A stretch of DNA of 64,000 bases from Albugo candida (Eukaryota > Oomycota > Peronosporomycetes > Albuginales > Albuginaceae): assembly GCA_905220665.1 (NCBI GenBank), contig CAJNAR010000167.1:186001-250000 (forward strand), given 5' to 3'. The first letter of the stretch is position 1. Each line of letters opens with the position of its first letter. Below are positions 45,237 to 55,068 of this stretch, piece by piece. A program made the translations under genes and the position numbers. The notes under the pieces were generated by a model, which made no database searches, was not told the DNA's origin, and saw nothing but the letters and a program-made list of their open reading frames with translations.

Positions 45237-46523
45237 ATGCAGAAGTGTTCAGAGAATTTACAGAAGCAGCTTCAGGCACTTGGAATCCAATCCACGGACC
45301 AAGCATTTGAGACTGGGACGGAAAAATTCGATGTGGATGGATTACATTCACGTATCCCGCAGCAAGTGCATTTTTTGAACGCCGAATTGAGAAGATGTGA
45401 GGTGGAAGGCGCTGGGATGATTGTCTGTTTATTCTCCGGGTCCGGTCACGTATATGAATTTGTGCGCACATTACGAAAGTGCATTTATGGAAAAGTAAAG
45501 CACGCCGTTCAATTACAGTTAACAGAGAGAGGAACGCTTGTTCGAACGAATGTGGAGGTTGCAATCAAAATCATGAGCAAGGTATACTGAGTGTCTCCTT
45601 TATTCTGGGATAAAAAAGCTGATGTGGTTCATAAGGAAATCATTCAAGAAGGCAATTTACAGGAAAATCCACTCGTCGAGCTAGCTGCACAACAGTATCT
45701 GTCAAAACCTGGTCATCCACACGTCCTAACTCTGGTAAGAGGTCGCTGCTTTTGGAGGATAACAGTGATTTGAAAGTGTATGCCTAGATTGCATGCTTAC
45801 ATGACAGCAACTTCATATATGCAGTCTTGCCATTCTGCAATGGTGGTGAATTATTCTCAATTGTAGAAAGTGGTGGTGCGATGGGAGAGTCTGAAGCGCG
45901 TTATTGGTTCTCACAGATTCTGGCCGGGCTTTCCTACTTACAAAGTCGATTTATTTGTCATCGTGATATGTCACTGGAAAATGTGTTGCTGCATGGTGAT
46001 GTATCCAAGGTACCAACACGCTGTGATTATCATACAATATCCCCACGATAATGTCGCTTGTAGATTATCGACTTTGGTCTTGCTATTGGAATCCCTGTAG
46101 ATGCTCACGGTATGACCTACTCATTACCGCCCGCTGGTGCAGTGGGAAAGATATTTTACATGCCTCCTGAGGTATTTGATGAATTGGCTGGATTGAAATG
46201 CGACGTGGTTAACATATATCCATGAGCAGATCTACCGCAACCAAGTCCCATTCAACGGATTTAGTGCCGACATTTGGTCAACAGGAGTGATGCTTTTTAT
46301 CATGGTAACAGGTGTACCTCCGTTTGAAAGACCGGATGACGCAGACCCTCGTTTCCGAATGATTGCAAGAGGTCGACTCAACGAGATGTTAGATTCCTGG
46401 GGAATGCATCATATTTCCCATAGTGTAAGAGATTTGCTAAGTAAGCTGCTGGTGGTAGATGATCCAGGACAGCGATTGAATGTGATACAAATTGCAGCGC
46501 ACCCGTGGCTTAATGAAAAATAG
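45237..46523 (+). CDS. Ser/Thr protein kinase, CAMK/SNF1-like
   Basis: Five exons (45237-45581, 45636-45734, 45788-46009, 46064-46171, 46230-46523) give 355 aa; introns are 53-58 bp. The kinase domain has VAIKIMSK (catalytic Lys), FCNGGELFSIVESGGAM, HRDMSLENVLL (catalytic loop with Asp; DMSLEN in place of DLKPEN), IIDFGLA (DFG) and MPPE for APE. FSADIWSTGVMLFIM and a final HPWL complete the C-lobe. The glycine loop is unusual: LRKCIYGKVKHAV keeps only the last Gly of GxGxxG. Most pieces resemble calcium/AMP-activated kinase branches. The first 60 residues are unassigned. Start: the ATG at 45237 rather than the TTG just upstream. Confidence 0.85.
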
Positions 46524-46568
46524 GTAGAAATGTATTCAGCATTCAGATGGAAATAGCTGGCGTAGCGA

Positions 46569-46902
46569 TCATCCCCAATCGGTGTAAATATGCCTAAATA
46601 ATTCAGAATTTGTCGGTACCATTGAAGGAGGCAAGTCTTTTTGCGCGCATCCCGGTTCTGTGAGCCATTTGAGCCGGTCATCACTCGTAGCACATGCATT
46701 TGCCGGTCTACGTTCTGCGTGATCCAATTTGAATCATAAAAGCGAAAATAGTAGTCTTCAATTAGCAGTACGAACCTCTTACACTATTGTACCATAACTC
46801 CACATTCATCTTGTGTTTTCGCCCATTATCATGACGCCGACGTGATTCCAAAGAATCATCAAAGATCTTCTTGCAATAAACGCACTCGAATTTTCGACCC
46901 AT
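46569..46902 (-). CDS. ZMAT5/U11-U12-20K-like zinc-finger protein
   Basis: The first exon on the minus strand (46902-46783, 40 codons) begins MGRKFECVYCKKIFDD, then SRRRHDNGRKHKMNVELWY. This is the U1-type C2H2 finger of ZMAT5-like RNA-binding proteins (C-x2-C, 12-residue spacer, H-x5-H) starting right at the N-terminus. It ends at a good donor, GTAAGAGG. The second exon is uncertain. One frame after an acceptor near 46713 reads WLTEPGCAQKDLPPSMVP and ends at a TGA at 46569, without the CCCH finger of animal ZMAT5. In animals the protein belongs to the minor-spliceosome U11/U12 particle. The 3' boundary is tentative. Confidence 0.5.
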
Positions 46903-47045
46903 ATCCAGTGATGTGATTGGACATAAAGTAATTATTGCGGGAAATCCTATAATTATGTCACCACCTCACAATTTGAATGACGAAATTCCCCCTTTACTTT
47001 CAACTTTAGTCGGATTCCCACAAACAGTTTAAAAAATTTGCAATC

Positions 47046-47747
47046 ATGTTTGTATTCGATTGGTTCTACAATGTTCTTGGCTACCTCGGTACAATAAAAC
47101 ACACCATCGTATCGTCACTAGTGGCTGATACGTCTCCTCCGTTACATTCTGTAGGATTATATCATAAGAATGCCAAGATCTTATTTCTAGGGTTGGATAA
47201 CGCAGGGAAAACGACTTTGCTTCACATGTTGAAGGACGATCGAGTTGCTGTTCATCAGCCTACACTCCATCCCAGTACATGCGAAGACTGAATGTACTTC
47301 TATTTGTTTTGACTTTCGTTTTATGTGCCGATAGATTTCGAGGAACTGATCATCGGTAAATTGTGCTTGCGCACATTCGATTTGGGTGGACACGAAACAG
47401 CTCGTCGATTATGGCGAGACTATTTCGCAACGGTGGACGCTGTTGTGTTTGTCGTCGATGCATTGGATCGGGAACGATTCCCCGAATCGAAACGTGAACT
47501 GGACACGCTGCTGGGTTACGATGAACTCACCTCTGTGCCCTTCCTTATCCTCGGAAACAAGATCGACCTGCCACGAGCGGCATCCGAGGATGAATTACGC
47601 CAATGTCTTGGCCTTACTCACTCGTATGGAAAAGAGGCTCGTGGAAACCGAGACGCTAGTATTCGTCCAATCGAGTTGTATATGTGCTCAGTGGTTCGAC
47701 GCATGGGGTATGCGGAGGGCTTCAGTTGGCTGGCTAATTTTTTGTAG
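47046..47747 (+). CDS. SAR1: Small GTPase SAR1 (COPII coat)
   Basis: Two exons (47046-47274, 47335-47747) give 213 aa. The N-terminus has the amphipathic start [15 protein letters not shown] used by SAR1 to insert in the ER membrane instead of a myristoyl group. GTP-binding motifs are [11 protein letters not shown] (G1), the QPTLHP switch I Thr, DLGGHE (G3, with the SAR/ARF-type Gly-His in place of Gln) and NKIDLP (G4). CSVV near the end is G5. It loads Sec23/24 onto ER exit sites to start ER-to-Golgi vesicles. The single intron is 60 bp. Confidence 0.97.
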
Positions 47748-48122
47748 AATGCTTTGCAATGGAGCACGCTGCACGTACTTGGAGGCTATTGGATCCCGTG
47801 CTCATCCAAAAATCTGCATCAAATCCTGGGGCGAAATAAACAGCAGATAGTCGAAAAAGACATCCGTAAAAGAAAAAAACAATCACATTTTGCATTCATA
47901 TTTCCTGCTATTTTGGGTCCCTTTGGCCGTTTTGCGTCACGATAGACACTTTCTGCACCTTCTTTACCCATAAAAAAAAGCTCACTCTTTGAAGTAAACT
48001 TTTTTCCATAAAATGTCAAATCGTCTCAATGCGACAAAGTCGAAGTAAGCGATCCCTTTGATTGAGTCTAACGTGTTCTTCAATAATTCAATACGTTTGA
48101 TAGAATCCCACAATTTGGCCAA

Positions 48123-50913
48123 ATGCGGTCTTCGCTGCGGCTTCAGCAGCTTCAGGAAGCCAATGACCATAATCTGAATGTATTCACCAGCTCAAGGTTT
48201 AGAACGGCTTGTCAATTCGATACTGAACAATTCTCGGAGACAACCACTGAATTTTATCCACCTACCGATGATGACACTGACAGTTCCAGCTCGCATTCGG
48301 TTGTCCATGTGCAGGACAATACAGAGCTTCTCAATTCTGTTAGTTTTATTCGCAAGCGAGCCGATACAATAACCGAAGTTGACTATACGAGCATCAAGAA
48401 ACGCACACGCTTACAAAGTGATCCACAAGGTGCTCGAAATCTTATCGACACCAAAAAATCGGTCAAATGCTCTTTCAATAATCAGAAGAAGAAAGAAAAC
48501 ATTCGTGTTTTTGTACGAATTCGGCCAACATCAAACGACCTTGTAGAAAATGTACCCTCATGCCTCAGCACTTGCTGTGACCAGACCGGAATTATCATCA
48601 CACCGTCTACCTCGCAGGGAAAGCAGTTTGTATTTGACCGCGTGTTTAAAGAAGATTGTGCCCAGGATGAGGTGTTCAGCGAGATTGGGAAAACATCTGT
48701 GGATAATATGCTCAGAGGATATAATGGAAGTATTTTCGCTTACGGTCAAACTGGCTCAGGGAAGACATACACAATGCTTGGGAATGGATACGAGAAATAT
48801 TCAAACTCGACTCGGAAGGAATTGGAGTTTGAAATGCCTCATCATCTTGGACTCGTTCCACGAATCTTTGCTTATCTTTTGCATCGATTAGAGTCAGCAG
48901 ATGAGACTTCGAAGCACGATTTCTCAGTCTATTGTTCGTACCTTGAAATCTATAATGAAAAGATTTACGATCTGTTGGACGCTGATGGAAATCAAGAAGC
49001 CAAAATTCTTCGGGAGGATAATAAACAGGTATATGTGGAACAACTACATCAGGTTCGAGTAGAAACAGTATCGGAAGTGCTTCATTTGTTGCAACTTGGG
49101 ACCGAAAATCGGCACATCTCCGCCACAGAAATGAATCGTGAGAGCTCCCGTTCGCATGCTGTGTTCTCGGTCAAGCTGTTTTCATCAAAATCAACAAGCA
49201 CACAATCGAATTCATGTTACTCTGTGCTGAATTTGGTCGATTTAGCCGGGTCCGAGAAACAAAACCAAACACAAGTCTGTGGGGAACGACTCAAAGAAGC
49301 TTTGAAAATCAATCAATCTTTGTCCGCGTTGGCAAAAGTCATGCTTTCACTTGCTCAGGTCTCCAAGACTGGACAGCCAAGACATGTTCATTATCGTGAC
49401 TCGAAACTGACGTTTCTACTACGGGATTCTCTCGGTGGGAATGCTCTCACGACTATGATTGCCACTATTGCGCCCGAAAGGAAGTATCTATTGGAGACAA
49501 TTTCTACTTTGAAGTTCGCGCAGCGTGCAAAACATATCAAAACTACCGCCCATTTGAATCAGGACGTCGACGAGAGCGTCCCTTTTCTAAAATCTGAAAT
49601 CGCGCGACTTCGCCAAGAACTTGCAGTAGTCTCAACGCGAGCTGATGCGTCTAATGATATTGACACTGTTACAGATTCAATGTCCACGTGCTCGAGCGTA
49701 TTTCAGACTACGCAAGTATCAAGATACACGACCGAGCTGACACTTGCTGATTTGAATGAGAGTAGAGTTCCTCATACAGATGCGCCAACAAGTACTTTGA
49801 GAGACCGTGTGGAGCCAGTTCTTGATGTGATGCTTGATCTACTTCGTGCAAGCGGTGTCGAAGACCTGCAGGTTGCGGTGAACGAGGATCCCACAATGCA
49901 GATAAATTGGAAATTTTGCTACCAACGTCTGGAAGTGCTTCTCTACCGCATGCTTTGTAGATTAGAAGAGCAGAAAACGCAATTTTACAACAATCAACAG
50001 TTTGACTCTTCTCACTCACAAGTCGAAGGTATGTCCATCGGCTTATCGGATTTTGCTGACGTACTTTTCTGTAGAACTCCGAGCTGAAAATCAGTTGCTG
50101 CGTACTCAATTGGCCGACTTACTCGCGCTCAAGCTGCATTCGAGCAGTATCTCAACAGCCTCTGAATGTGAAGATGACTTGGATCATCGACAATTGCTGA
50201 TGGATTACCAGAGAGCAGTATTATCGGTCCGAAAGGCTCACGAGATGAACTATCGGGCTCACTCTGAACCCGAGCTTTCAGAAGAAGAGGGATTCAGCTT
50301 CCGTTCTCATAGATCGGATCTTAGCTCGCCAGAAGTTCATCCTTCTCACCTGGAACGAGAGCTTACTCAGATAGGCTCTCGCTTGAAGCGAGTGTTCGAT
50401 GAAAATCAAAAGGTCGTACGCGATTTGAGATTGCGGATTGAGGAGCTGGAGAATAAACTTCAGCCTTTGGTAATTTTACCACGGCCTGGCGGATCAGAGC
50501 CGTTACAATCCGAGCAACAATCCGATGATGAGCCAAACGAGTTGCAGCAAATTGATGGAAGGGTAGACGGACTATATCTATCGACTGGAGAAGTTCAAGA
50601 GACTACGGAGGGTAATGAATCAACCACCCGAGACACTATTATGCAACTGGAAGCTGCGATGCACGAGAATGAAGACCTTCTTCGGACGAAAAAACGGCTT
50701 GAGGTATCTGATGACTTTTTCACGCAAAGAGATGTATCTAAGAATGTGTGTTGAATGAAGGATAAACTTCATTTTTCGCATAGAGAGGGCCAGGCTTTGG
50801 AGTCAAAAATCGCCTTACTGACGACAAAGCTGAAAAAATTGGAACAGGAGCTACAACACGCACAGCAGTATGCGTCAACCCGCTCCAATTTTCTCTCTGT
50901 GAGCTATCTCTGA
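48123..50913 (+). CDS. Kinesin with N-terminal motor
   Basis: Three exons (48123-50028, 50075-50703, 50788-50913) give 886 aa. The motor starts at IRVFVRIRP (about residue 125), with FAYGQTGSGKT (P-loop), NRESSRSHAVFSV (switch I), LNLVDLAGSE (switch II) and HVHYRDSKLTFLLRDSLGG. The neck follows at TISTLKFAQRAKHIK, so it should be a plus-end-directed motor. The tail has short coiled-coil segments (SEIARLRQEL, ELRAENQLLRTQL, KLKKLEQELQH). The neck and tail resemble kinesin-12/KIF15, but I am not sure of the subfamily. The join into exon 3 uses the third AG of a TAGAGAG run to keep the coiled coil. The extra 120-residue N-terminal part is Ser/Asp-rich. Ends tail-to-tail with the next gene. Confidence 0.9.
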
Positions 50914-51154
50914 TCACCAGCTGAAATCATCCATGATCACAAGCCGATATCACCAGTACAGATTCGTGCCATAAATACGCTATAAAATAAATTGAAGTTC
51001 CTGGAAGCTTTTAATGTATCATCCCATTTTCCGACGCGTTCGCTCTGTAAACATAATCGGATAAGACAGAAAAAAGCGCTTCACGTATCACGCCATGGAG
51101 CCGTTCCGAGTTTGAGGTCTTTCGATAACACTGGGAGCACTTGGACGGTCTATT

Positions 51155-54100
51155 TCACTTGGGGCTCCACATTCCAAGACGAGTATCAAATTGCATTCGT
51201 AAGAACTTGTAATATCTGGTCACGTAACGTCGATCGTGCACTTTTGTCAATTCATTTGTACATAAAATGACGATCGGCCACAGAAGATACATCAGCCAAA
51301 AGTACCAGGGTACTGCCTGGGGGAGTATGAGCCATAATGAGATCCCGTCCAGCGAGAAAGCGTTCGCATTGTACAATGCAAACAGTATATGAATGCAAAA
51401 CGAGAAGCCTGCTGATCCAGTCCAGACAGAGTTTCGCAAAGGTGACTCTGCTAAGACGCTTTGGCAACGATACAAATAGCCACATGATGATGTGATGAAT
51501 GACAGTCCGATCAAAAGTGTCATTCCCGCTTCTGCTCGATGAATAGCTGCAACGACACACGCTGGACGAGGATACAGGTTGGCAACTTGAGTCAGAAAGA
51601 TGTATTCGATCCATGATTTTTCCTTGAGATGAACCGGAAGCCCATCCTGTGAGTATGCCAAAGAGAATCCAAGAAGACATTCATACACCATTATGGACAC
51701 AAAGATTGTTGGAACGTGTCGAATGAGAAAGTATGTCGAAAGACGATCCAAATCACTTTGCAGTTCCTGATAATCATTTTTCCGTGGTGTCAATTTCATT
51801 GTATTCTTCTCACCTGGTGAGGCTAATAATGAGAGGCTCAATAGCGGAACAATAACCCACAACAAAAACATCAATGACGCAACGCTAAGATGAGGAAGCA
51901 TCGGAAATGGAGACAGATACGCCACGACAATCTGGGTTGAGAGCTGTAACTGAGAAACATACAAGAAAGTGAGGGTCTGGTGATAGTTTGTAAGAACACA
52001 GCGCCCCAGACGTATCAGCTCAATGATTTGCGCAAGGCTTTTTCCAGAATTTGATTTTTGCTTTTGAGAATTTGGGAGTCGAAAAGAGCAAGTCAGAGTG
52101 TTTAGTATTTGGCTCAATTCGATATCGTTGGTGGACATGGAAGCGGCTTGGTTCTCATCGGACAGCGGTACATCAAACAAAGTTCGAAGCTGAGCCTGGA
52201 TCGCTATCGCGATATCGGATCGTGAAAAAAGGGATGCATTGCTTTCGCGTAAAGAAGATCCAACACCCAAGACGACTTCGTTGTTTTCTTGGAAGACTGA
52301 TATCATTTCATCAATTGTTTCCGACGTGCTGTCCGTGTAGAGGGAGACCAAAAGTGGTACGTTATCCACCTCCTTCAGATGCTTTTTAATCGCTTTCACT
52401 CCGTGTGGTAAACGAGCTTTGACGTCCCAGTCGGAGTAATTGGATGTCATTCGATGGGGATCTGGGCCATCACTGTCCAACGACCGGAGTGATATCGCAC
52501 AGTTCCAATCAGTCTCGATGCCCATTTTCTCGGCCAGAAGCTTAGATCGTCGCATGTTGCGTGGTGAGAAATACACAAAACGGATGCCCGAGGCTGTTAA
52601 ATCTTCCACAAAATCTGGAATGCAGGCTTTCGGCTGTACTCCACTTGCAATCATACCGAGAAAAATCTGATCGTCTTGAATCTCCCAAAGCAACTTACCT
52701 TGTTGGCCTTGATGTGGCTTCAATTCTGATTCAGTTGATGGGTTTCTGATGGAGCCTATGCTATTTATGAGCCAGCGTTGTTCAGTGGATAAACAAACAA
52801 ATTTACCTGTACTCCCTGGTCGAAGATCTAATTGAATTTTAACGTCTGATCCAAGCAGAGGTTCTGGTAATGTGACTACTTCGTCGGCCTTGGTATCAAG
52901 TTTGAGGCTATTCCCAGACCCAATGTCTCCCGCTAACGTATCCTCGACGAGATAAACAGGAGGAAGCATTTGATATTTTCCGTCAGATTGATCATTGCTT
53001 GTCAAATAATCTTTGAAGAAGGGATTGAGTTTCTGCGAAATTGGTGCATACGTCAGTGCTACACAATCCAAATCTTCCACTCTCCATTGATGATACATTT
53101 CAAGAATCGCCTGCCTCCTTTCCCTGGTAAGAGGACAAATCGATTTCCCATCCCACAGCTCAGTGCATCTTCCAACTGCCATAGCTGGATGTCCTCGCGA
53201 CAATAATTGATGACGGTTGCATCGTCTGTCGAGGACAACAGTCGAGTAAATGTGTGATTTGATATTCCCTCGAAAACGTGTGTCTTCTTGACCCTGGTCA
53301 TGATGATCGATTGTATGCTCGTGATAAGCAAGCCGCGGACTGATAATATGAAGGGCGAGGCATTTTTCAAAGTGCCCAATATCTTGTTCGACAAATCCAA
53401 TCTCTCTCGACAGGCTCACAAGATGTTTTGGAAATGGAAGCATTCGTACGTGTGCAGAGAGGTGTTGATAACACTTATCCAACTTGGTCGAAATTTCTTG
53501 ACAAGTAGACGTTCCGGAATCGTTGGCAAGGTACGATAAGATATGGTCCCATTCCTTCTTTGGCTGATCCATATCATTAAGCAGGATCGTTAGACCCAGC
53601 GGCTTTAATGAAGCGATGTGGCTCTTCCATTTTGGATTCTCGAAACGCAGACCAGTATCAGAATCTTGATCGAAATGCAAGTCCAAAACAGTGGATCCGC
53701 TTGGTTTATCGTTCAATAAGTATATTTCTTCGGCAGACGGAGTCTCCTGACACAAAATATCGTCATCAAAGCAGCACAGCATCGTTGCACTTCCAAGTCG
53801 TTCAAACAGACGAAATGTGCTCAGTGGAATTTGAACCAAAGTATTGGATTTCTGGTTGAAAACTTTTCGTCCTGCTGTCAGACGATGGCTCAAAGTGTGA
53901 TAAAGGTACTCGAGTGATCGCCCGAATGTAAGTTTCTTCGTCACTTTTTCCATTCGAACGCGTTCACGGTCCTCCACGTCGTACGTATCATCTTTTTCTG
54001 AATAACTCTCCGCCACAAAGTTTGCTTTCTCACCAAAAATGACCTTCTCAATAGCAGGGAGCATTGACGCTGTCGCGGTCGTCTCAATAAGAAATCTGTT

Positions 54101-55009
54101 TAGAGACATGTTGAGCGATGCAAAACAAACCCAAAGTGCTAACGAGCCAATTAACATATGCTCCAAAGTGGTCTCCCAAGACTGACGGAAAGTAAAGTGT
54201 CGTATGCTTATCGCTACCGATATGATAATTGTGCATACACAGGAGATGCGCATCATCATCCGTCGAGCTTTCTGATCAGCTTTCTGAGTCAGCGTCTCTG
54301 GTCGATTGTTAATTTGTGAAAAAAGTCGATCGATATCCATCTCAATTGGAGTCTCCTTCATAATGAAAATACGCATATCACCACAAAGGGACAATAAGAG
54401 CTCGGTTCTGAAAGTAGCATTGCATCGAACGGTATCATTTCTCTTTTCCTGTATGAGAATTTGACTATCTCGTTTAAAAATGCGAGCATTTTGCTTCGTG
54501 TTGGTGTCATGATCAAGCATTTGTACATCCCCTGGCGCAGTGTCTCCATTAGTGAGAGCGATGACGTCACCTTTCGCAAGCAGATTCGTCGGTATTCTTT
54601 GCCACTGAGCGTCTCTATAACACGCTGTGTAGCACACAGACGGGAAGAGCGCTGGATGGCTTCGCGTAAAAGCGTTCGGCTGAGCGGATGTCGATCTATG
54701 AAGCGCTGTCGTAGCGGATCTCAGCTTTTGTACAATCTCTTCAACGCTTTGATTTAATGTGATTTTATTTTGTACGATATTTACGACACAAACAATTACT
54801 AAGAGACTTGTTTCCATCGCTTTTTTGTATGTCCATAATGTACTCTGATTGACACATCCAAATGCTATGCAGGCTATTAGTGATATGAAGCAGGTACTCT
54901 TGAACCATTCCGTGCTTCTTGTAGCTTCCCTCTCCTTTATTTTCGACTGAATTGCGTCGTGCAAGATCCGACGCGCGTCAAGGAAGGACAGTCCGATTTT
55001 ATTCGACAT
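51155..55009 (-). CDS. TMEM94/ERMA-like P-type-ATPase-related membrane protein
   Basis: 1,284 aa in one exon. Membrane segments come in pairs as in P-type ATPases: two near the N-terminus, two at about residues 245-300 and six at the C-terminus. LLAKGDVIALTNGDTAPGDV is the actuator-like loop. GIRFVYFSPRNMRRSKLLAEK...TDWNCAISL and VLGVGSSLRES...FSRSDIAIAI match the TMEM94 family, ER magnesium uptake proteins in animals. The phosphorylation motif DKTGT is absent; its likely place (about residue 415) reads CCFDDDIL. The start at 55009 is preferred because MSNKIGLSFLDARRIL aligns with the family start and the ATGs at 55081 and 55117 would overlap the divergent gene. Family call good, activity uncertain. 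Confidence 0.75.
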   Translation of the reverse strand: MSNKIGLSFLDARRILHDAIQSKIKEREATRSTEWFKSTCFISLIACIAFGCVNQSTLWTYKKAMETSLLVIVCVVNIVQNKITLNQSVEEIVQKLRSATTALHRSTSAQPNAFTRSHPALFPSVCYTACYRDAQWQRIPTNLLAKGDVIALTNGDTAPGDVQMLDHDTNTKQNARIFKRDSQILIQEKRNDTVRCNATFRTELLLSLCGDMRIFIMKETPIEMDIDRLFSQINNRPETLTQKADQKARRMMMRISCVCTIIISVAISIRHFTFRQSWETTLEHMLIGSLALWVCFASLNMSLNRFLIETTATASMLPAIEKVIFGEKANFVAESYSEKDDTYDVEDRERVRMEKVTKKLTFGRSLEYLYHTLSHRLTAGRKVFNQKSNTLVQIPLSTFRLFERLGSATMLCCFDDDILCQETPSAEEIYLLNDKPSGSTVLDLHFDQDSDTGLRFENPKWKSHIASLKPLGLTILLNDMDQPKKEWDHILSYLANDSGTSTCQEISTKLDKCYQHLSAHVRMLPFPKHLVSLSREIGFVEQDIGHFEKCLALHIISPRLAYHEHTIDHHDQGQEDTRFRGNIKSHIYSTVVLDRRCNRHQLLSRGHPAMAVGRCTELWDGKSICPLTRERRQAILEMYHQWRVEDLDCVALTYAPISQKLNPFFKDYLTSNDQSDGKYQMLPPVYLVEDTLAGDIGSGNSLKLDTKADEVVTLPEPLLGSDVKIQLDLRPGSTGKFVCLSTEQRWLINSIGSIRNPSTESELKPHQGQQGKLLWEIQDDQIFLGMIASGVQPKACIPDFVEDLTASGIRFVYFSPRNMRRSKLLAEKMGIETDWNCAISLRSLDSDGPDPHRMTSNYSDWDVKARLPHGVKAIKKHLKEVDNVPLLVSLYTDSTSETIDEMISVFQENNEVVLGVGSSLRESNASLFSRSDIAIAIQAQLRTLFDVPLSDENQAASMSTNDIELSQILNTLTCSFRLPNSQKQKSNSGKSLAQIIELIRLGRCVLTNYHQTLTFLYVSQLQLSTQIVVAYLSPFPMLPHLSVASLMFLLWVIVPLLSLSLLASPGEKNTMKLTPRKNDYQELQSDLDRLSTYFLIRHVPTIFVSIMVYECLLGFSLAYSQDGLPVHLKEKSWIEYIFLTQVANLYPRPACVVAAIHRAEAGMTLLIGLSFITSSCGYLYRCQSVLAESPLRNSVWTGSAGFSFCIHILFALYNANAFSLDGISLWLILPQAVPWYFWLMYLLWPIVILCTNELTKVHDRRYVTRYYKFLRMQFDTRLGMWSPK

Positions 55010-55068
55010 CTGTGTCGTAAATAGGGTGGCCCCCTTATTCTCATCTTGACCTTGAAGAAGAACTGGTG
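55010..55068. promoter_or_regulatory. Minimal divergent promoter
   Basis: Only 59 bp separate the preferred start of the TMEM94-like gene and the ATG of the AAA gene. Promoter elements must overlap the transcribed or coding regions of one or both genes. No motif is recognisable. Confidence 0.35.
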
